A DNA stretch of 64,000 nucleotides from Ursus arctos (GCF_023065955.2 NW_026623089.1:30906767-30970766), one strand, 5' to 3'; shown: positions 24,544-36,898, counted from the stretch's first letter. Program-made: numbers and translations. The notes: a model not told the origin generated them from the letters alone.

Positions 24544-25950
24544 GACACCAGACTGAGTATTCTAAAAGTAACTCTATATATGCAATTGAGGATCAGGCAC
24601 AGATCTGGGAAAGACACATGTTTGGGAGTCACCAGCAAGCACATGGTAGCAGCTGTCATGGAAGTTGGGATTATCAGGCAAAGAATATGAAGAAAAAGAC
24701 AATAAAAAGACCAAGGACCTAATTTATACATCCTCATCATTGAATTTCTTTGCTTCTGGTTGGGTAGAATTCTACTTATCAAATGATCAGAAGTTTTGGT
24801 AGACAATTGTATATGTCTGTAATTTATAAAAGTTTGGAAAATTAAATAGAGCTAAAATGCATTTTATATAGTTAAATAATAAAAGGCTTTCTTAGCAGCA
24901 CAAAGTGTTGGTATATTTTTAGAAGGTCCTGAGAACAATTTATAAGCAGTATAAAGATATGAAAAACATATCACAATATAAGAAAAAAATTTTTGATTTC
25001 CTGAATTCTCTGGGAAAGAAATAGAAACTAGGGAAGAAAAGATCATATATCATATATAAAGAAGATCCTTACATGTTATAGAAAGACAAGGAGACTCCCA
25101 AAACTATTCATCTCTTCAGTTGAGGGAACAATTGTAAAGAAAAAGCATTAACTACAGAAGGAAGGCGTGTAATTACTGGGAGAACAGAAGTAACTCACAG
25201 GTTCAAAACAACAGAAGAAATAAAGAATAACATCCTATAAGTATTTTTAGTAGGTATTTTTCCACTTTATATCTACTTACAGCCATATTTCTTATATATG
25301 GAATAGGTAAGGCAAATGAATGGGCAATTGAGTTTTTGTACATAGTTCTGATTTAAATTTTTCAAGCCAATTTTTAAATATAAATATTTCTGTCTAAATA
25401 TTTCTTCTCATTAGGTTAATGGACTTCTAATTTTCATAATGTCTTGGAATTATATAAAATTTGTTTCTTTGATTATGTGTATAATACACATTCATTTTTG
25501 AAATTTAGAAAACAGACAAAGAAATAGAGAAAGAAATAAAGAAAAAAATTAAAATAATCATGTCCTACTATCCAGAGATAATTATTTGATATATTTCCCA
25601 CTCTTTTAATCTATCTACTCATATATGTATGTATTTATTCATTCATTGAGAAATTCATTCATTATCTCTTTTTATAAAATTAGGATCATATAATATGACT
25701 TTGCATTCTGCTTTTCTCACTTTGCATTTTGAGTATTTCCCTATATCACTGAATATTCTTCAAAAACATAATTTTAATGGCTATTTTACATTTCATGATA
25801 GTTTTGACATTACATTACTAGATTTATTAGTATCTTTACAGGGTGAATTAACACCACAAACACATAAGTTATAATTGACATTACAATTGATATTACAATT
25901 TAATTACAATTGATTCCAACCAGAATCACAAATAAACTGCTGTTGGTTAC

Positions 25951-26079
25951 CTTTCTGTATATGGTCTTTAGCGCTGGATTTAAAGATCCCTTGCTTGTGT
26001 CTGACCTGAAGTTCCATGACTGTCTAATGGGCGAAGGTAATGACATAATTTCTCCACTTTCTTCAAACCAACATTTTCC
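25951..26079 (-). CDS. CC2D2B: CC2D2B exon 8 (GKCWFEESGE block)
   Basis: 129-nt symmetric exon (phase 0/0), 43 codons, after a ttgatag acceptor and before an AAG|GTAACC donor. It reads GKCWFEESGEIMSLPSPIR near its start and ends ALKTIYRK. This follows directly on ...LTLEE and runs into AVKPDLE of the next exon, the order seen in CC2D2A (GxxWFxxDG...LPxPxK...YRKAVKP). The short intron on its upstream side, 26,080-26,180, is only about 100 bp. Confidence 0.85.
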
Positions 26080-26180
26080 CTATCAAAAATATTCAAGAAA
26101 TATCGTAAAAAAATATTTCACTAAAAACAACTGTCACGCACTAACAATGAGTGGTGTAACTTGTTAGCTGGCGCACTTGC

Positions 26181-26317
26181 CTCTTCTAGGGTAAGCAGGC
26201 GATTTTCCATTTTGTTGCAGGTCTTTTTATATATTTGTGGCTTTCTCTGAATATAGAATCCTTCATCTTCCAAAATGCGTGGAATCATATCTTTTGGCAG
26301 TTTACGCTGGTTGGCCA
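26181..26317 (-). CDS. CC2D2B: CC2D2B exon 7 (RILEDEGFY block)
   Basis: 137-nt exon, phase 1 in, phase 0 out. Encodes KLPKDMIPRILEDEGFYIQ and then KKTCNKMENRLLTLEE. The PRILEDEGFY and NKMENRLL motifs are, in my memory of the family, among the most conserved N-terminal signatures of CC2D2A/B. The donor is GAG|GCAAGT, a GC-AG intron with otherwise perfect consensus. No GT donor nearby keeps the frame into the next exon. Confidence 0.85.
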
Positions 26318-26438
26318 CTTAAGAACAAAACCTAGATATTACTTTGAAGTCCAAAATATTAAACTGGCATTGACCAAACAAGAAGAAAAAGGTAACTATC
26401 ATATACCCTACCACTAAAGTTTAGCAGGAATTCTAAAT

Positions 26439-26492
26439 ACATATATATATATATATATATACATGTATATATATACATGTATATATATATAT
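26439..26492. repeat. (TA)n/TACATG repeat
   Basis: TA repeat with two ACATGT units; self-complementary. Lies in CC2D2B intron 6-7. Confidence 0.95.
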
Positions 26493-26668
26493 GATAAATG
26501 AGTTCTTTTAACTAGTTTCCTTAAAGTCAGAGAAGATGTGAAGAACAAATACAGAAAACTTCCTGTAATTTTAGATCAGTACTTTTTATCTATCCAACTT
26601 ACAAAGAAGATACTATTCTATAATATGATTCATTAATGACTTAAATATTTTGTTGTCAACAATTTTAC

Positions 26669-26867
26669 CTGGAGAACTACTTGGCACACAAATGTTTGCC
26701 TGTTGTTTTTTTATTTGTTCTTGATCATCTTCATATTCAGCAGCTTTTACTTCAAGTAAATCGGGGAAAATGATTTCCTCCATAAAATCATCTTGGCCTT
26801 CAGTAAAATTTTGTAAATTATCACCAAGCGAAAAATGTTTGGGGTAACTATCATTTACTGATCTCTG
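26669..26867 (-). CDS. CC2D2B: CC2D2B exon 6 (acidic linker)
   Basis: 199-nt exon, phase 0 in, phase 1 out, with a strong CCAG|GTAAAA donor. It encodes 66 residues rich in acidic and aromatic positions (contains FMEEIIFPDLLEVKAAEYEDD), ending CVPSSSP. The acceptor is a tandem ttcagCAG (NAGNAG), so isoforms with or without one Gln at the junction are expected; the longer form is listed. It precedes the conserved RILEDEGFY block, as in CC2D2A. Confidence 0.75.
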
Positions 26868-27362
26868 CTGAATACCAAAAAGAAAAAATAAGTAAATATG
26901 CTGTTCCTAATGATTAATATATAGATAAGCGAGATGTATTGGGACCTTGCTGTGAATTGTCTTTCTGAGCCATGCCACCTAGTTCAAGTTCAAGTTGAAA
27001 CTGTTATAATAAAATTTCATTGAACATAGGAAGAACTCATTTAAGGCTTAATAGTACATAGTATGATTTTTCTGTAACCCTTCTTTGCAATTCACAATGA
27101 AGGACTACTGAAATAGAACTACAATCAAGCACCTCCTCTCCCATGGAAAATGCCCTGAGATATTGGACTATGATATTTCAACCACTAAGAATTCACAGTG
27201 TAAGGCAAAGTCCGGAGACGTCAAGCCATGCAGCCTTAAACCACATTTTTTTTTCACCATTCAGAAAGCAGTATTACCTAAAATGATATGGAGCAGTCAT
27301 GCTGGTTTCTGGATGGTATTTAAAAAAAAAAGAAAAGAGTCAACATAGAAGTCTACAGCAGA

Positions 27363-27564
27363 GGGGCGCCTGGGTGGCTCAGTCGTTAAGCGTCTGCCTT
27401 CAGCTCAGGGCGTGATCCTGGCGTTCTGGGATCGAGCCCCACATCAGGCTCCTCCACTGGGAGCCTGCTTCTTCCTCTCCCACTCCCCCTGCTTGTGTTC
27501 CCTCTCTCGCTGGCTGTCTCTCTCTCTGTCAAATAAATAAATAAAATCTTAAAAAAAAAAAAAA
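27363..27564 (+). mobile_element. Can-SINE
   Basis: Full-length; AAGTCTACAGCAGAG before and AAGTCTACGGCAGAG after. Confidence 0.93.
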
Positions 27565-28172
27565 GTCTACGGCAGAGTGACTATAGTGAAATTCTGAAAT
27601 ATGATAGATACTATGAAAATTACAAACAATCTGAATATAGGTATCGAAACAGATGTATTACTAAATATAAAAATGGTATACTTTTATATCAGGATCAGAA
27701 ATTTTATATGAGTCTCTTCACACACACAAAAATCACCAATTCTGGATGACTGTACTTGTCTAATTTGAAATCTATATATATTGAAAAACAGAAGGAGACA
27801 GAAAATGTGTGAGTCATGCAAATAAAATCCCTCAATTTTCCAAAACATGCATTTAGAGTTAAGCAGTTAAATTTAAAAATAATCACAGAATTCCTTTGAA
27901 TAGAGAACCTTACGTGGCTTTGACTAGCTCCGACAAAATTAAGAAATTAATATAGTTAATCAACACCCAGGTTCATATCAAGTCATCACAACATTATACC
28001 CTCTTTCCTATCCTCATCATGAAATCAACAAAGTATTTTATATCCAAAAACCTTTATGGCATCTTTTCCAGAATTCAAACCAGGTATGACACTGACATCT
28101 ACAAGCAAGATTTGGGGGATCTCTACACAGGGGATCTCTGAAGATTCCAGTCACCTACAAAAAGGGGCTTGA

Positions 28173-28368
28173 GGGGCGCCTGGGTGGCGCAGTCGTTAAG
28201 CATCTGCCTTCAGCTCAGGGTGTGATCCCAGCGTTCTGGGATCGAGCCCCACATCAGGCTCCTCTGCTAAGAGCCCACTTCTTCCTCTCCCACTCCCCCT
28301 GCTTGTGTTCCCTCTCTCGCTGGCTGTCTCTCTCTGTCAAATAAATAAATAAAATCTTAAAAAAAAAA
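28173..28368 (+). mobile_element. Can-SINE
   Basis: Full-length forward copy followed by a G run. Confidence 0.9.
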
Positions 28369-29522
28369 GGGGGGGGGCTCGAGCTCCCATTACTAGACAT
28401 CCCTCATACACCCTTAGTGTGGACCAGGGCTTTCAATCTGCGTTCAGAGCTAAGGCCTGTCCTGACGGCTGAGCATGTCAACCCTCATCTTGGATCCCAG
28501 CCTTTTATTTGTGACTAAACAGGCCTCTTTTATAAACCTTACCCGATTCAACTAGCCTATATTTTTAGCCTGAGACAAACTGTGATTTCAACCAATATAA
28601 CCCTGACCTGACCAACTATTCCTGACTTAATCTGAGGCTAGCTGCTCTCCCGGATCACCTTCCTGGTCTTCACTATGCAGCTCACAGCAGAGCAGTGTCT
28701 GGTTAGGTGTTGTGTGACAGGGAGTATGAGGTCAGAAGGCATTCAGACTTTCCATTCATAACTCTAGATGGATACTCCTGAGCATGGTGTGGTAAAAAAG
28801 AGATATTTCCCCCTATGTCATGGGAACAAGCCTTGCTAATCATGGTATGATGAGTAGAACTGTCCAAAAATAACCTTGGACCTCACTCTGGGCTGCCCAG
28901 ACAACCTATTTGGGACCAGGACTCCCCTTTCTCCCAGCAGGAAGAAACTCCATCTCCCAAACAGTGGATTTCTCCTCCCTGTGATGAGGACAGTAGTTTC
29001 CTATGGACCTCGAAGTCACCAGATACGGGGCAATGGCTTTTCAAGACAACACCTCCAAACAACCCACATCTAAACCTGCCTTACTAAAGCCCAAATAGCC
29101 TATCTGCCTCACTGACCTAATTTCCCTCATGCACGCCCTCTGGGAAGGAAAAGCAGCCCTAACCTGACCCCCTGGTATCCACTGGGCGACCTTCTCTTGT
29201 TTTCCCAGAAAAGCTCATTCCTTAACCCATATTGTGAGACTCCGGGAGGTCAGATGACATGGCAGAGCATGCACATGTTGGAAACTCATTTATTCACTAT
29301 TCATCGGAATATTCATTGAGCGTCTAATATGTTTCAGGAAGAAAATGAACAAATAGATATAGAAATAAATGCTCGGTGGTGATAAGTGTGTTGAAGGGGA
29401 AAAAAAGCAAGATAAGAAGATAGAGAGAACCAGGCTAGGTGGGTAGGGGTACTATTGTAGATAGGGTTGTCAGATACAGTATCTTAAATGATGTGTCATT
29501 TGAACGGAGACCTAAAGGTAGT

Positions 29523-29545
29523 GAGAGAGAGAGAGAGAGAGAGAG
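29523..29545. repeat. (GA)n microsatellite
   Basis: About 11 GA units within the reverse L2. Confidence 0.9.
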
Positions 29546-29856
29546 GATAAGGGAAGAGCTTTTTAGACAAAAAAAAGATACAAAGTCCTTTGCATGTCGT
29601 GAGGAATAGGAAGGAGGCCAATCTGGCTGGAGTTGGCTGGGAGAAGTGCAAAGTGGTAAGAAATGAGGTCAGAGAGGTACCAAGGCGGGTGAGGTCACAT
29701 AGGTTTTGGAGAACTTTAGCTTTTATTTTGAGTGAGATAGGAAAACATTAGAAGGTGTAAGCAAAAGAATGGTCTGTCTTAGATTTTAACAGGAACACTC
29801 TGACCACTGTATGATATAGAAAAGAGACTGTTGGGGCACTAGTAAAAACAGAGGGA

Positions 29857-30060
29857 GGGGCGCCTGGGTGGCACAGCGGTTGAGCGTCTGCCTTCGGCTC
29901 AGGGCGTGATCCCGGCATTATGGGATCGAGCCCCACATCAGGATCCTCTGCTATGAGCCTGCTTCTTCCTCTCCCACTCCCCCTGCTTGTGTTCCCTCTC
30001 TCGCTGGCTGTCTCTATCTCTGTCAAATAAATAAATAAAATCTTTAAAAAAAAAAACAAA
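29857..30060 (+). mobile_element. Can-SINE (nested in L2)
   Basis: Full-length forward copy, target duplication AAAAACAGAGGGAG. Confidence 0.92.
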
Positions 30061-31049
30061 AAAACAAAAAAACAGAGGGAGACACTGGCAATGATCCAGA
30101 TGAGAGGTTATGGTGGCTTAGACTAGGGTTATACCAGCGGAAGTGGTGAAAAGTGGGTCAGATTCTGGAATACTTTGAAGGTAGAACCAACAGAATTTGT
30201 GATGAATTGAATATGAGGTCTGTTAGTAAAAGAGGATCCAAGGATGACACCAGGGTTTGGCTGAGCAACTGGAAAAATGAAATTGTCATTTACAAACATG
30301 ATTCTATTCATACAAAAGTCCGTGTATGTGCAAGTCTGGGCATAAGCATTGAGAAAGGTATGAAAAATGATAGTGGTTTATCTCAGAGCAGTGGGATTTC
30401 ATGTGATTTTTAGTTTCTTCACATGGTTTTCTGCATTTTAAAGAAATAATGTACATACTTTCTTTAAACTTTTAAAAGATAAAGCTGTTTTTATTGTAGA
30501 AAACCCAACAATAACAAAGAAAGAATGAATGGACTGGGCAGGTTGCAAGGAAAGGGGGATGGAAGGGACTGGGAAGTAAATTGGAATGGAAATGGGCGTC
30601 CAAGAGGGACTCAGGAGGCCTGAGGGATTAAGCAATGCTGAGCTGCATCAGAAGATACTGGGTAGACTCTAGGGGAGTTCTTCAGTAGTACTGGGGGAGA
30701 GGACCAAGGAAACCATGCAGAGACTAAAGGCAGAGAGGAACTGGAGAAAGTGTAAAGGAACAGGAGCAGACAGGAAGAGCAGAGGGATGGATAGTCAGGA
30801 GATGGGAAAGACCCATGAGACCAACTGGTACGGGAGGAGAGGACCACAAGGGAATAACAGGGAGCTGAGGAGTTTGGGAGGCACGGGGTAGAACTGCTAG
30901 AAATTAGAAGGGTCTGGGATCAGACTGGGAGGGATGAAGAATATGGCATCTATGGAGAGTAATGGAGATTATGGAGAACAACTGGGGGGCACTTGGAGAG
31001 AAAGACAGGAACAACAAAAGGAAAAGGAACACAAGGTTTGGAGCTGACA

Positions 31050-31240
31050 GCCAGTGCTTCCAGCTCTACTGATGTTTCACCCTCTATCCCTGAGCTTCCT
31101 CACCTTTAAAATGAACATTATAATAACACCTGCCTCACACGATTACTATGAGGACTGAAGGATGTAATCCATATTAAAAATTTGGTATAACATTGGGCAT
31201 CCAGTAAGTACTCAATAAATGTTAGGAATTATTATTTTGA
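31050..31240 (+). mobile_element. MIR SINE
   Basis: MIR 3' half: CTTCCTCACCTTTAAAATGA, ACGATTACTATGAGGACTGA and AGTAAGTACTCAATAAATG. Confidence 0.65.
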
Positions 31241-32642
31241 ACAGATTCTTAATTCAAAGAGAAAAGGGTGGCTCAGTAATAAAAATCTCATCTCCCACCC
31301 AAGTATTTCATTCTATGCCTTTAATAAAGAGCTTATCTGCCTGAGACATGAGAGGAAGGGGAGCAAATCCAACCTGCTCTGAACACCGGCCCACAGCTGA
31401 GCCGTCTTCACCACCCGGCATGAAAAACGAAAGACCTTCATCAAGTGAGACTTCAGTCTGTGGATTAAACAACAGTAAACCAGTATTCAGGGTGGAAAAG
31501 ACTATTTTCTCTGCTTATAAGTGGAAGAAATACTTTTCTGCAATATGGTAAACAGTAGCTGTCATCCTATTCATGAGCAAGGAGCGGCAACAGTGTGTTC
31601 GGTTCATTAAGTTTTTTTGGGTTTTGTTTTGAAGGTTCTGTTAACAAACAGAATAAAGTAGAGCCCAAATCTTCTGCCTCCCAAAATCTCTCTTCACTCT
31701 AGCCAGAGTACTGAGTATTACCTTACAGTTTGCTCAAAATGGGGGCTCAGGGAAAATTCTTCTTTTCTCTCCCTGTTTTCAGATGCTCTCATGTATGTGT
31801 GCACTCAGACCCAAGTACCACCAGCTCACCTACGTTCTTGCGGTTGGAGACAGTTACAAGTACTAAAAGGGGCATATCCTTAGTTATAAATTTGCTGATA
31901 AATAAGCTTCCATTTTTCAGTACTGTCAAGTCTGAATCTTTTACATGTAAATCACTTACCACTTCTTTCTCACACACATATTAAAATGAACTGTTTTTAT
32001 GGAGAGTTGGGAAGAAATTAATTCTATAATAAAAAGTAAAACTCATAGTTACTAGAAGTCAAAGAATTTAAAAATAAATAAAATACAAAGCTTATCTTAT
32101 ATCCTGTTTGTACCTACAATTTAGCTGTCACATTAACTTCAAAAGTTATTCACCCTGCAATAATGTTGCGTATCGAAATTGTCAGTATATAATTTATTTC
32201 ACTTCATCTCTGCTCATCGTAAAATCACTTGCTAAAACCCTCAACTTCCTGAGCAGATACTCCTATCCGGCAGTTGGTATGGAGAGTCTCAGAAGCCAAT
32301 TTCCGTTCTTTTTCACCTCTTCCTTGACACTCTGGACTGACTTTGACAAGCTTGCAATATTTTATTATTCACAGTTACATAAATCCAACTTAGGCACACT
32401 TTCATTTGTTGAATGAATAGCATGTACACACATCTTTTTTTTTAGTCTGCTTTTACTTTTAAATTTAATTAAAATAATTCTTACTAAGCACCCAAGGAGG
32501 GCATTGTGGGGGAGACAAAGATGACTTTAAAAAAAATTCCTTGCATTTAAAAATTTATAGAGTTAGTCTTGTTGCTTATGGTGGAAATGACTAATTGTCC
32601 ATTCTTGCCTTTTCCCCATCTCTAGTAACAGAATCTACTTTT

Positions 32643-32654
32643 GGGGGGGGGGGG
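32643..32654. repeat. Homopolymer G run (12 bases)
   Basis: Uninterrupted G stretch in an intron. Confidence 0.9.
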
Positions 32655-32989
32655 CCTGAACACTTTCCCCACGTTCCTTTAGGGGAAATAATGTGTGCAG
32701 CTTGCAGGTCTTGTCCTGTAAGAGATTAATCAGCAACCCTCTGGCTCTTTCCTTCTTTCTCTGTGGCCAGCAAACAAAGGCACTGGAGCTTGGCCACTAG
32801 ACTCTGAGATTGAAACCATCTGCTGAAGATGGGAGAACTCTCCTAGCAGTTTCGACTACTTACCTGTTACAAGTAGAGAGAAATAAAACTTCGATCCTAG
32901 TTAAGACATTTTACTTGGAATCTTTTGGCTAAACGTGCTTAGCAACCTTTACCCTAAGTAAGATAGTTCCCCACAACAGGAGTTGTCAT

Positions 32990-33280
32990 TTCAAATTTCA
33001 AATATGTGATTACACACTGAATTGTAAAACAAAATCTGTAAGTCAGGGATCACCTATAATATCTTATTATAATTTTTTAGGATGAAAATAACATCAGGTA
33101 GGAATAGAGAGTGCTGCAAATCGGTTTGAGGGATTGTTGTGGAGTGATAATAACAGATTATAGGGCTGACTTCATCATTCTGTAAGCTTACTAAAAATCA
33201 TTAAATCATACACTTTAAATGAGTGATTTTTTGCTACATAAAGTATACCTCAATAAAGCTGTTCTAAAAAGTATAAAAAA
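32990..33280 (+). mobile_element. L1M-type 3' end
   Basis: Ends CTCAATAAAGCTGTTCTAAA followed by an A-rich stretch, the usual 3' end of old L1M elements. Lies directly downstream (transcript sense) of CC2D2B exon 5. Confidence 0.5.
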
Positions 33281-33288
33281 TTGTTTAC

Positions 33289-33354
33289 CTTAGGCCATTG
33301 ATATATCTTCTCATCAATGAGTAGCTGAGGTGAGGACTTTTCACCTTGATTAAT
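33289..33354 (-). CDS. CC2D2B: CC2D2B exon 5
   Basis: 66-nt symmetric exon (phase 0/0) between a gtgtttcag acceptor and an AAG|GTAAAC donor. It encodes 22 residues starting INQGEKSSPQ and ending YQWPK. No motif of known function. Both boundaries are strong and the frame is open. As a phase 0/0 exon it could be skipped without frame loss. Confidence 0.7.
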
Positions 33355-33686
33355 CTGAAACACAACATAATTAATGGTGTGGAAAATTTAATCTTCACAA
33401 ATACAGACATAATTATGTTCATAAGTCTTTTACCCAAAATGGATAAAAATCAAGATTTCTCAATGCTTTTCTTTTAACCAGTATATACATGTTTTCCCTT
33501 GAGATGTTATATATAGTTACCACGGTTTGGAAAAAAAAGGCATGGAAAAGAATTTGAAGCTTTTGGGAATTTAGGAGCTATGTTAAGGCTAAATTTTCAC
33601 TCTTTTTTGACAAAGAAAAGTTTATTATGATACATACTGCAGTAAACAGTAAATATGAAAACAGGAAAGAAAAAAAGAAGCATTAC

Positions 33687-33763
33687 CTTAGCATTTTTTA
33701 GCTTCTCTCTTACTTTGCCTCTCAACGTTTCTATTACATTTTGATTTTCCTCTGCATCTAAAT
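33687..33763 (-). CDS. CC2D2B: CC2D2B exon 4 (VREKL motif)
   Basis: 77-nt exon with a cttgatag acceptor and an AAG|GTAATG donor, phase 1 in and 0 out. It encodes LDAEENQNVIETLRGKVREKL and a further NAK. The [RK]xREKLxxAK helix resembles a conserved N-terminal motif of CC2D2A as I remember it, so this is the first exon with recognisable family similarity. Probably part of a coiled coil. Confidence 0.7.
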
Positions 33764-34200
33764 CTATCAAGAAGTCAACATAATACAGAGTTCATGACAC
33801 TTTCTTACAATAAAACAGCAATAGTGGCAAAAGTGCTTATTAAATAGCTAAACTGCATGCATTTCTAAAGATCATGACAATTACGAAGACTGGGTCTTTG
33901 CCCCATGTAAGCTTAGAACCTAAGACCAATTGCTGTTGTCCCTTCCCTCTTTTCCAATCTGGACTAAATAATCAGGACTAAAACTTGCTTCTTTTTGTGA
34001 GTTTTTCCCCTGCCTTTTATATCCTCATCTATTGGAGAGAGTCCTTCTTTGTAGTCGGTCAAAAAAAGAAAAAAACAAAGAAAAAAGCAAGCTCAGATAA
34101 GCATGAGAACAGTCATATTCTGTGTAGACTGTTCTGCAGAGTATACAAATAATAAAGCCAGGTCACTTCAATATGATTAAACTGGAGAGAAAGGAATCTG

Positions 34201-34415
34201 GGGGCGCCTGGGTGGCTCAGTCGTTAAGCGTCTGCCTTCGGCTCAGGGCGTGATCCCAGCATTCTAGGATCGAGCCCCACATCAGGCTCCTTCCCTGGAA
34301 GCCTGCTTCTTCCTCTCCCACTCCCCCTGCTTGTGTTCCCTCTCTCACTGGCTGTCTCTCTGTGTCAAATAAATAAATAAAATCTTAAAAAAAAAAAAAA
34401 GAAAGAAAGAAAGAA
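34201..34415 (+). mobile_element. Can-SINE
   Basis: Full-length forward copy with A tail and a short GAAA repeat. Confidence 0.92.
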
Positions 34416-35182
34416 TTCTGAAAGGAAGACAGGAAAGTCTCTAGGTACCCATTTTAACTACTTATGTCAGTTCTGAAAAATCAGTACAATACTGCCAACC
34501 CCTACTTCTGCCAGTTCTTAAAGGATATGAAACATAGAGTATAAAGAAGGTTCCAGGTAGTGTGTGTCCTCTAAGCCATGTGTTATCTTCTGCTCATGCA
34601 CTAGACAGTCCGCCAGATGGAAGAGAAAGACAGGGGTTGTGCAGTCCTATGTACAGTAGAAAATGGAGGGCCTATTGGTTATTCTGCCTTGCATTTTTCT
34701 TTTTCTTCTCCTTTGAGCACTCAAAGGTTGCATAGGGGCTAATGGAAATAAAGGGTAAGTATAAAGCTAAATCACTACAGATGATGAGAATCTTCATTTT
34801 TAACTGCAGTATTCCTTGGTAAGTTTAAAAATTACTAGTTGGTTTGTTTATACTCTACTCCCAGAATTTAGAATGGCAGATGCCACGAAGTAGGATCTCA
34901 TTAAATATTTGGTGGATGAATGAATCAGGCTTCAACCATATTCATGTATGTTTCTCCCTGAGATCTGGAGCTTCCTGAAGCAGGTTCCGTATCTATGCAT
35001 GTTTATGGACTAGCACAGTCTCAAGCACTAGTGGCTTCTCCATGTTTGCAGAAGGGGAGAGAAAACAAAATTTGTTTTTTTTACACGTGTTGACTTTACT
35101 ATACATTTTCTTATGCCCATCTTGTATTATCTAGGAAGTTTAGCTTCTGTTTGAACTCATTTCTTAAGAAACTTGTGTTTCC

Positions 35183-35268
35183 CCTGTTCTGCCTGCTGCA
35201 CCCCCCCTTGTGCTCTCTCCCTCTCTGACAAATAAATACATAATAAAATCTTAAAAAAAAAAAAGAAA
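35183..35268 (+). mobile_element. 5'-truncated Can-SINE
   Basis: Only the 3' third (TGTGCTCTCTCCCTCTCTGA and tail) is present. Bounded by GAAACTTGTGTTTCC on both sides, so it is a genuine truncated insertion. Confidence 0.8.
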
Positions 35269-35371
35269 GAAACTTGTGTTTCCAGTTGAAACCCTAGGAT
35301 AGGAGTAGTCATTTACATCTTTAGAAAATAGAAACCAGCAGTATCAGAGTTGTGGTATACTTATTGAGAAC

Positions 35372-35423
35372 CTTTTTGGAGATGCTTGTCTACATTCTCT
35401 TCTGCACTGTTATCTTCCGACAT
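35372..35423 (-). CDS. CC2D2B: CC2D2B exon 3 (MSEDNSAEENVDKHLQK)
   Basis: 52-nt exon after a good pyrimidine-rich ttttttgcag acceptor. Phase 0 in, phase 1 out, which joins exon 2 (phase 0 out) to exon 4 (phase 1 in). The first codon is ATG, so this is a possible alternative start. The donor is weak (AAAAAG|GTTCTC). Reading through it meets a TAA four codons later. The phase fit is the main support. Confidence 0.5.
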
Positions 35424-36898
35424 CTGCAAAAAAGTTGGGTGGGGGTGGGTTGCCTTACATCTTTTTGTTTTGGCATTGAACATCTTTTCATATGTTCATC
35501 AGCCCTTTGAAAGTCATCACCTTTAAAATGCCAATTAACGTCCTTTGCCTGTTTTCTTAAATTTCATCTTTTTATCAATTGGTATGAGCTCTTTAAATAC
35601 AGTGGATTTTTAAGTTAAGAAATTTCTCTCTGTAATATCAAAAAGGACCTTTTAATGATAAAATCCAATGGTTGGTTCCTAGTGTTCATATATTGCCAAC
35701 TTTACATATTTTTTAGGACGGCCAAATAAGACCAGACATATGAAAATACTTTGAAACTCAACATTCTACCCATGTTAGTTATTACTTGATTACTCTGTAG
35801 CATCTGATAATGTTGGCACCTTTATTTTCTGGAAACTTCCTATACTTCGCTCTCTACTCTTCTACTTCTCTGGCCACTTATTCCCTGTGTTCTTCAATGG
35901 TCACACTTCTCTTCATAGCTTACATGTGGGCACATTCCAAGGCTTTGGAGAGTGTATGTATTCCTAGGGCTTCCCAAATCTGTCTCCAACCTTGGCTACT
36001 GATCCTGAATACCATATTTCTAGCTGCCTACTGGTATTTCTAATTGAATATTCTACCTTTATAAAAAAACTTGATATGTTCAAACTTCCTTTTAAGTTTT
36101 TTAAGCCTCAATATTCTGAAATTAAACCATACTAGCAATGTTAAGTCTGTTTTTAGAACGATACAGACTATAAGTTTGTTTTTCATTTTAAGTTTAAATA
36201 CAATAGCAAAACACTCCTTAAATAACAACTAAAATAAAAGACATTATCACAATAAGAGCCTAGTCTACAGACCTCCTGAAAAAACTTCAAAATCCACCAG
36301 TGCTTCCTGTATCACACTTAAGAACTATTGAATAAGATCAACATAAACTAGGATGTTCAGTATCTTCCTCAACACAATTAAAAATACCTAATTCTATTCT
36401 GGACCAATGGACAGTAAGTGATTGATAGAGGTCTCCCTTTAATTTCCAATAATCTCACCCAGCATTCCTAGGATTCTGTACACTTCTTCAAACTTCCCAT
36501 CCCCATCTAGAAGACAGGGATAAAATATGAATCTTAACTGGAGTTACTTTAAAAGATGTGTAGATATTGGTCCTGTATGTTTTAGTCACTCACTAAAAAA
36601 ATAAAAACTTTCTTTTTTTTTTGAGCAAAACAGGAAATGGACTGCTGGCTGAGAGAACAGGTAAATGAATTAATACTTACATAAGGGAATAAATAAATAA
36701 ATAACTCACTTCTAATACTACGGCATTACTAACACACCAAAGAGTATAATTCATTCTTAAGCTCATTATTTTTTTTTAACATATGAACTATATGATTTGA
36801 ATATAGAGCCAAACATATCACATTGTTCAGGATTATTCTACATTTATAATTGGGCTATTAGTATAATCAAAATCGTATAATCTCCATTAATACCTTAC

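Larger units (their letters stand above)
17743..25950 (-). other. CC2D2B intron 8-9 (8.2 kb)
   Basis: Repeat-filled: six Can-SINEs, and an old L1 from about 21.2 to 23.95 kb with an inverted junction. The region 18.1-20.9 kb holds no element I can name with confidence, and 24.55-25.95 kb shows nothing recognisable. No exon is needed for phase. Confidence 0.6.
29290..30330 (-). mobile_element. L2 LINE (antisense) with a nested SINE
   Basis: Reads as the reverse complement of L2 (AATGAGGTCAGAGAGGTACC, TACTTTGAAGGTAGAACCAA). Interrupted by a Can-SINE at 29,857 with target duplication AAAAACAGAGGGAG, and by a GA microsatellite. Confidence 0.65.
26868..33288 (-). other. CC2D2B intron 5-6 (6.4 kb)
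   Basis: Holds three forward Can-SINEs (27.36, 28.17 and 29.86 kb), a reverse L2 with the last of these nested in it (29.29-30.33 kb), a MIR (31.05-31.24 kb), a 12-base G run at 32,643 and an L1M-type 3' end near 33.0-33.28 kb. The stretch 28.37-29.23 kb is moderately GC-rich and unclassified, perhaps an old LTR. No exon recognised. Confidence 0.6.

Noticed and set aside
36459..36506. 48-nt exon-like segment with EF-hand-like GDGKFEEVYRILGML on the minus strand
   Set aside because: It needs phase 1 on entry, while its neighbours in CC2D2B are in phase 0, where it has a TAG stop. No other EF-hand exon is nearby.
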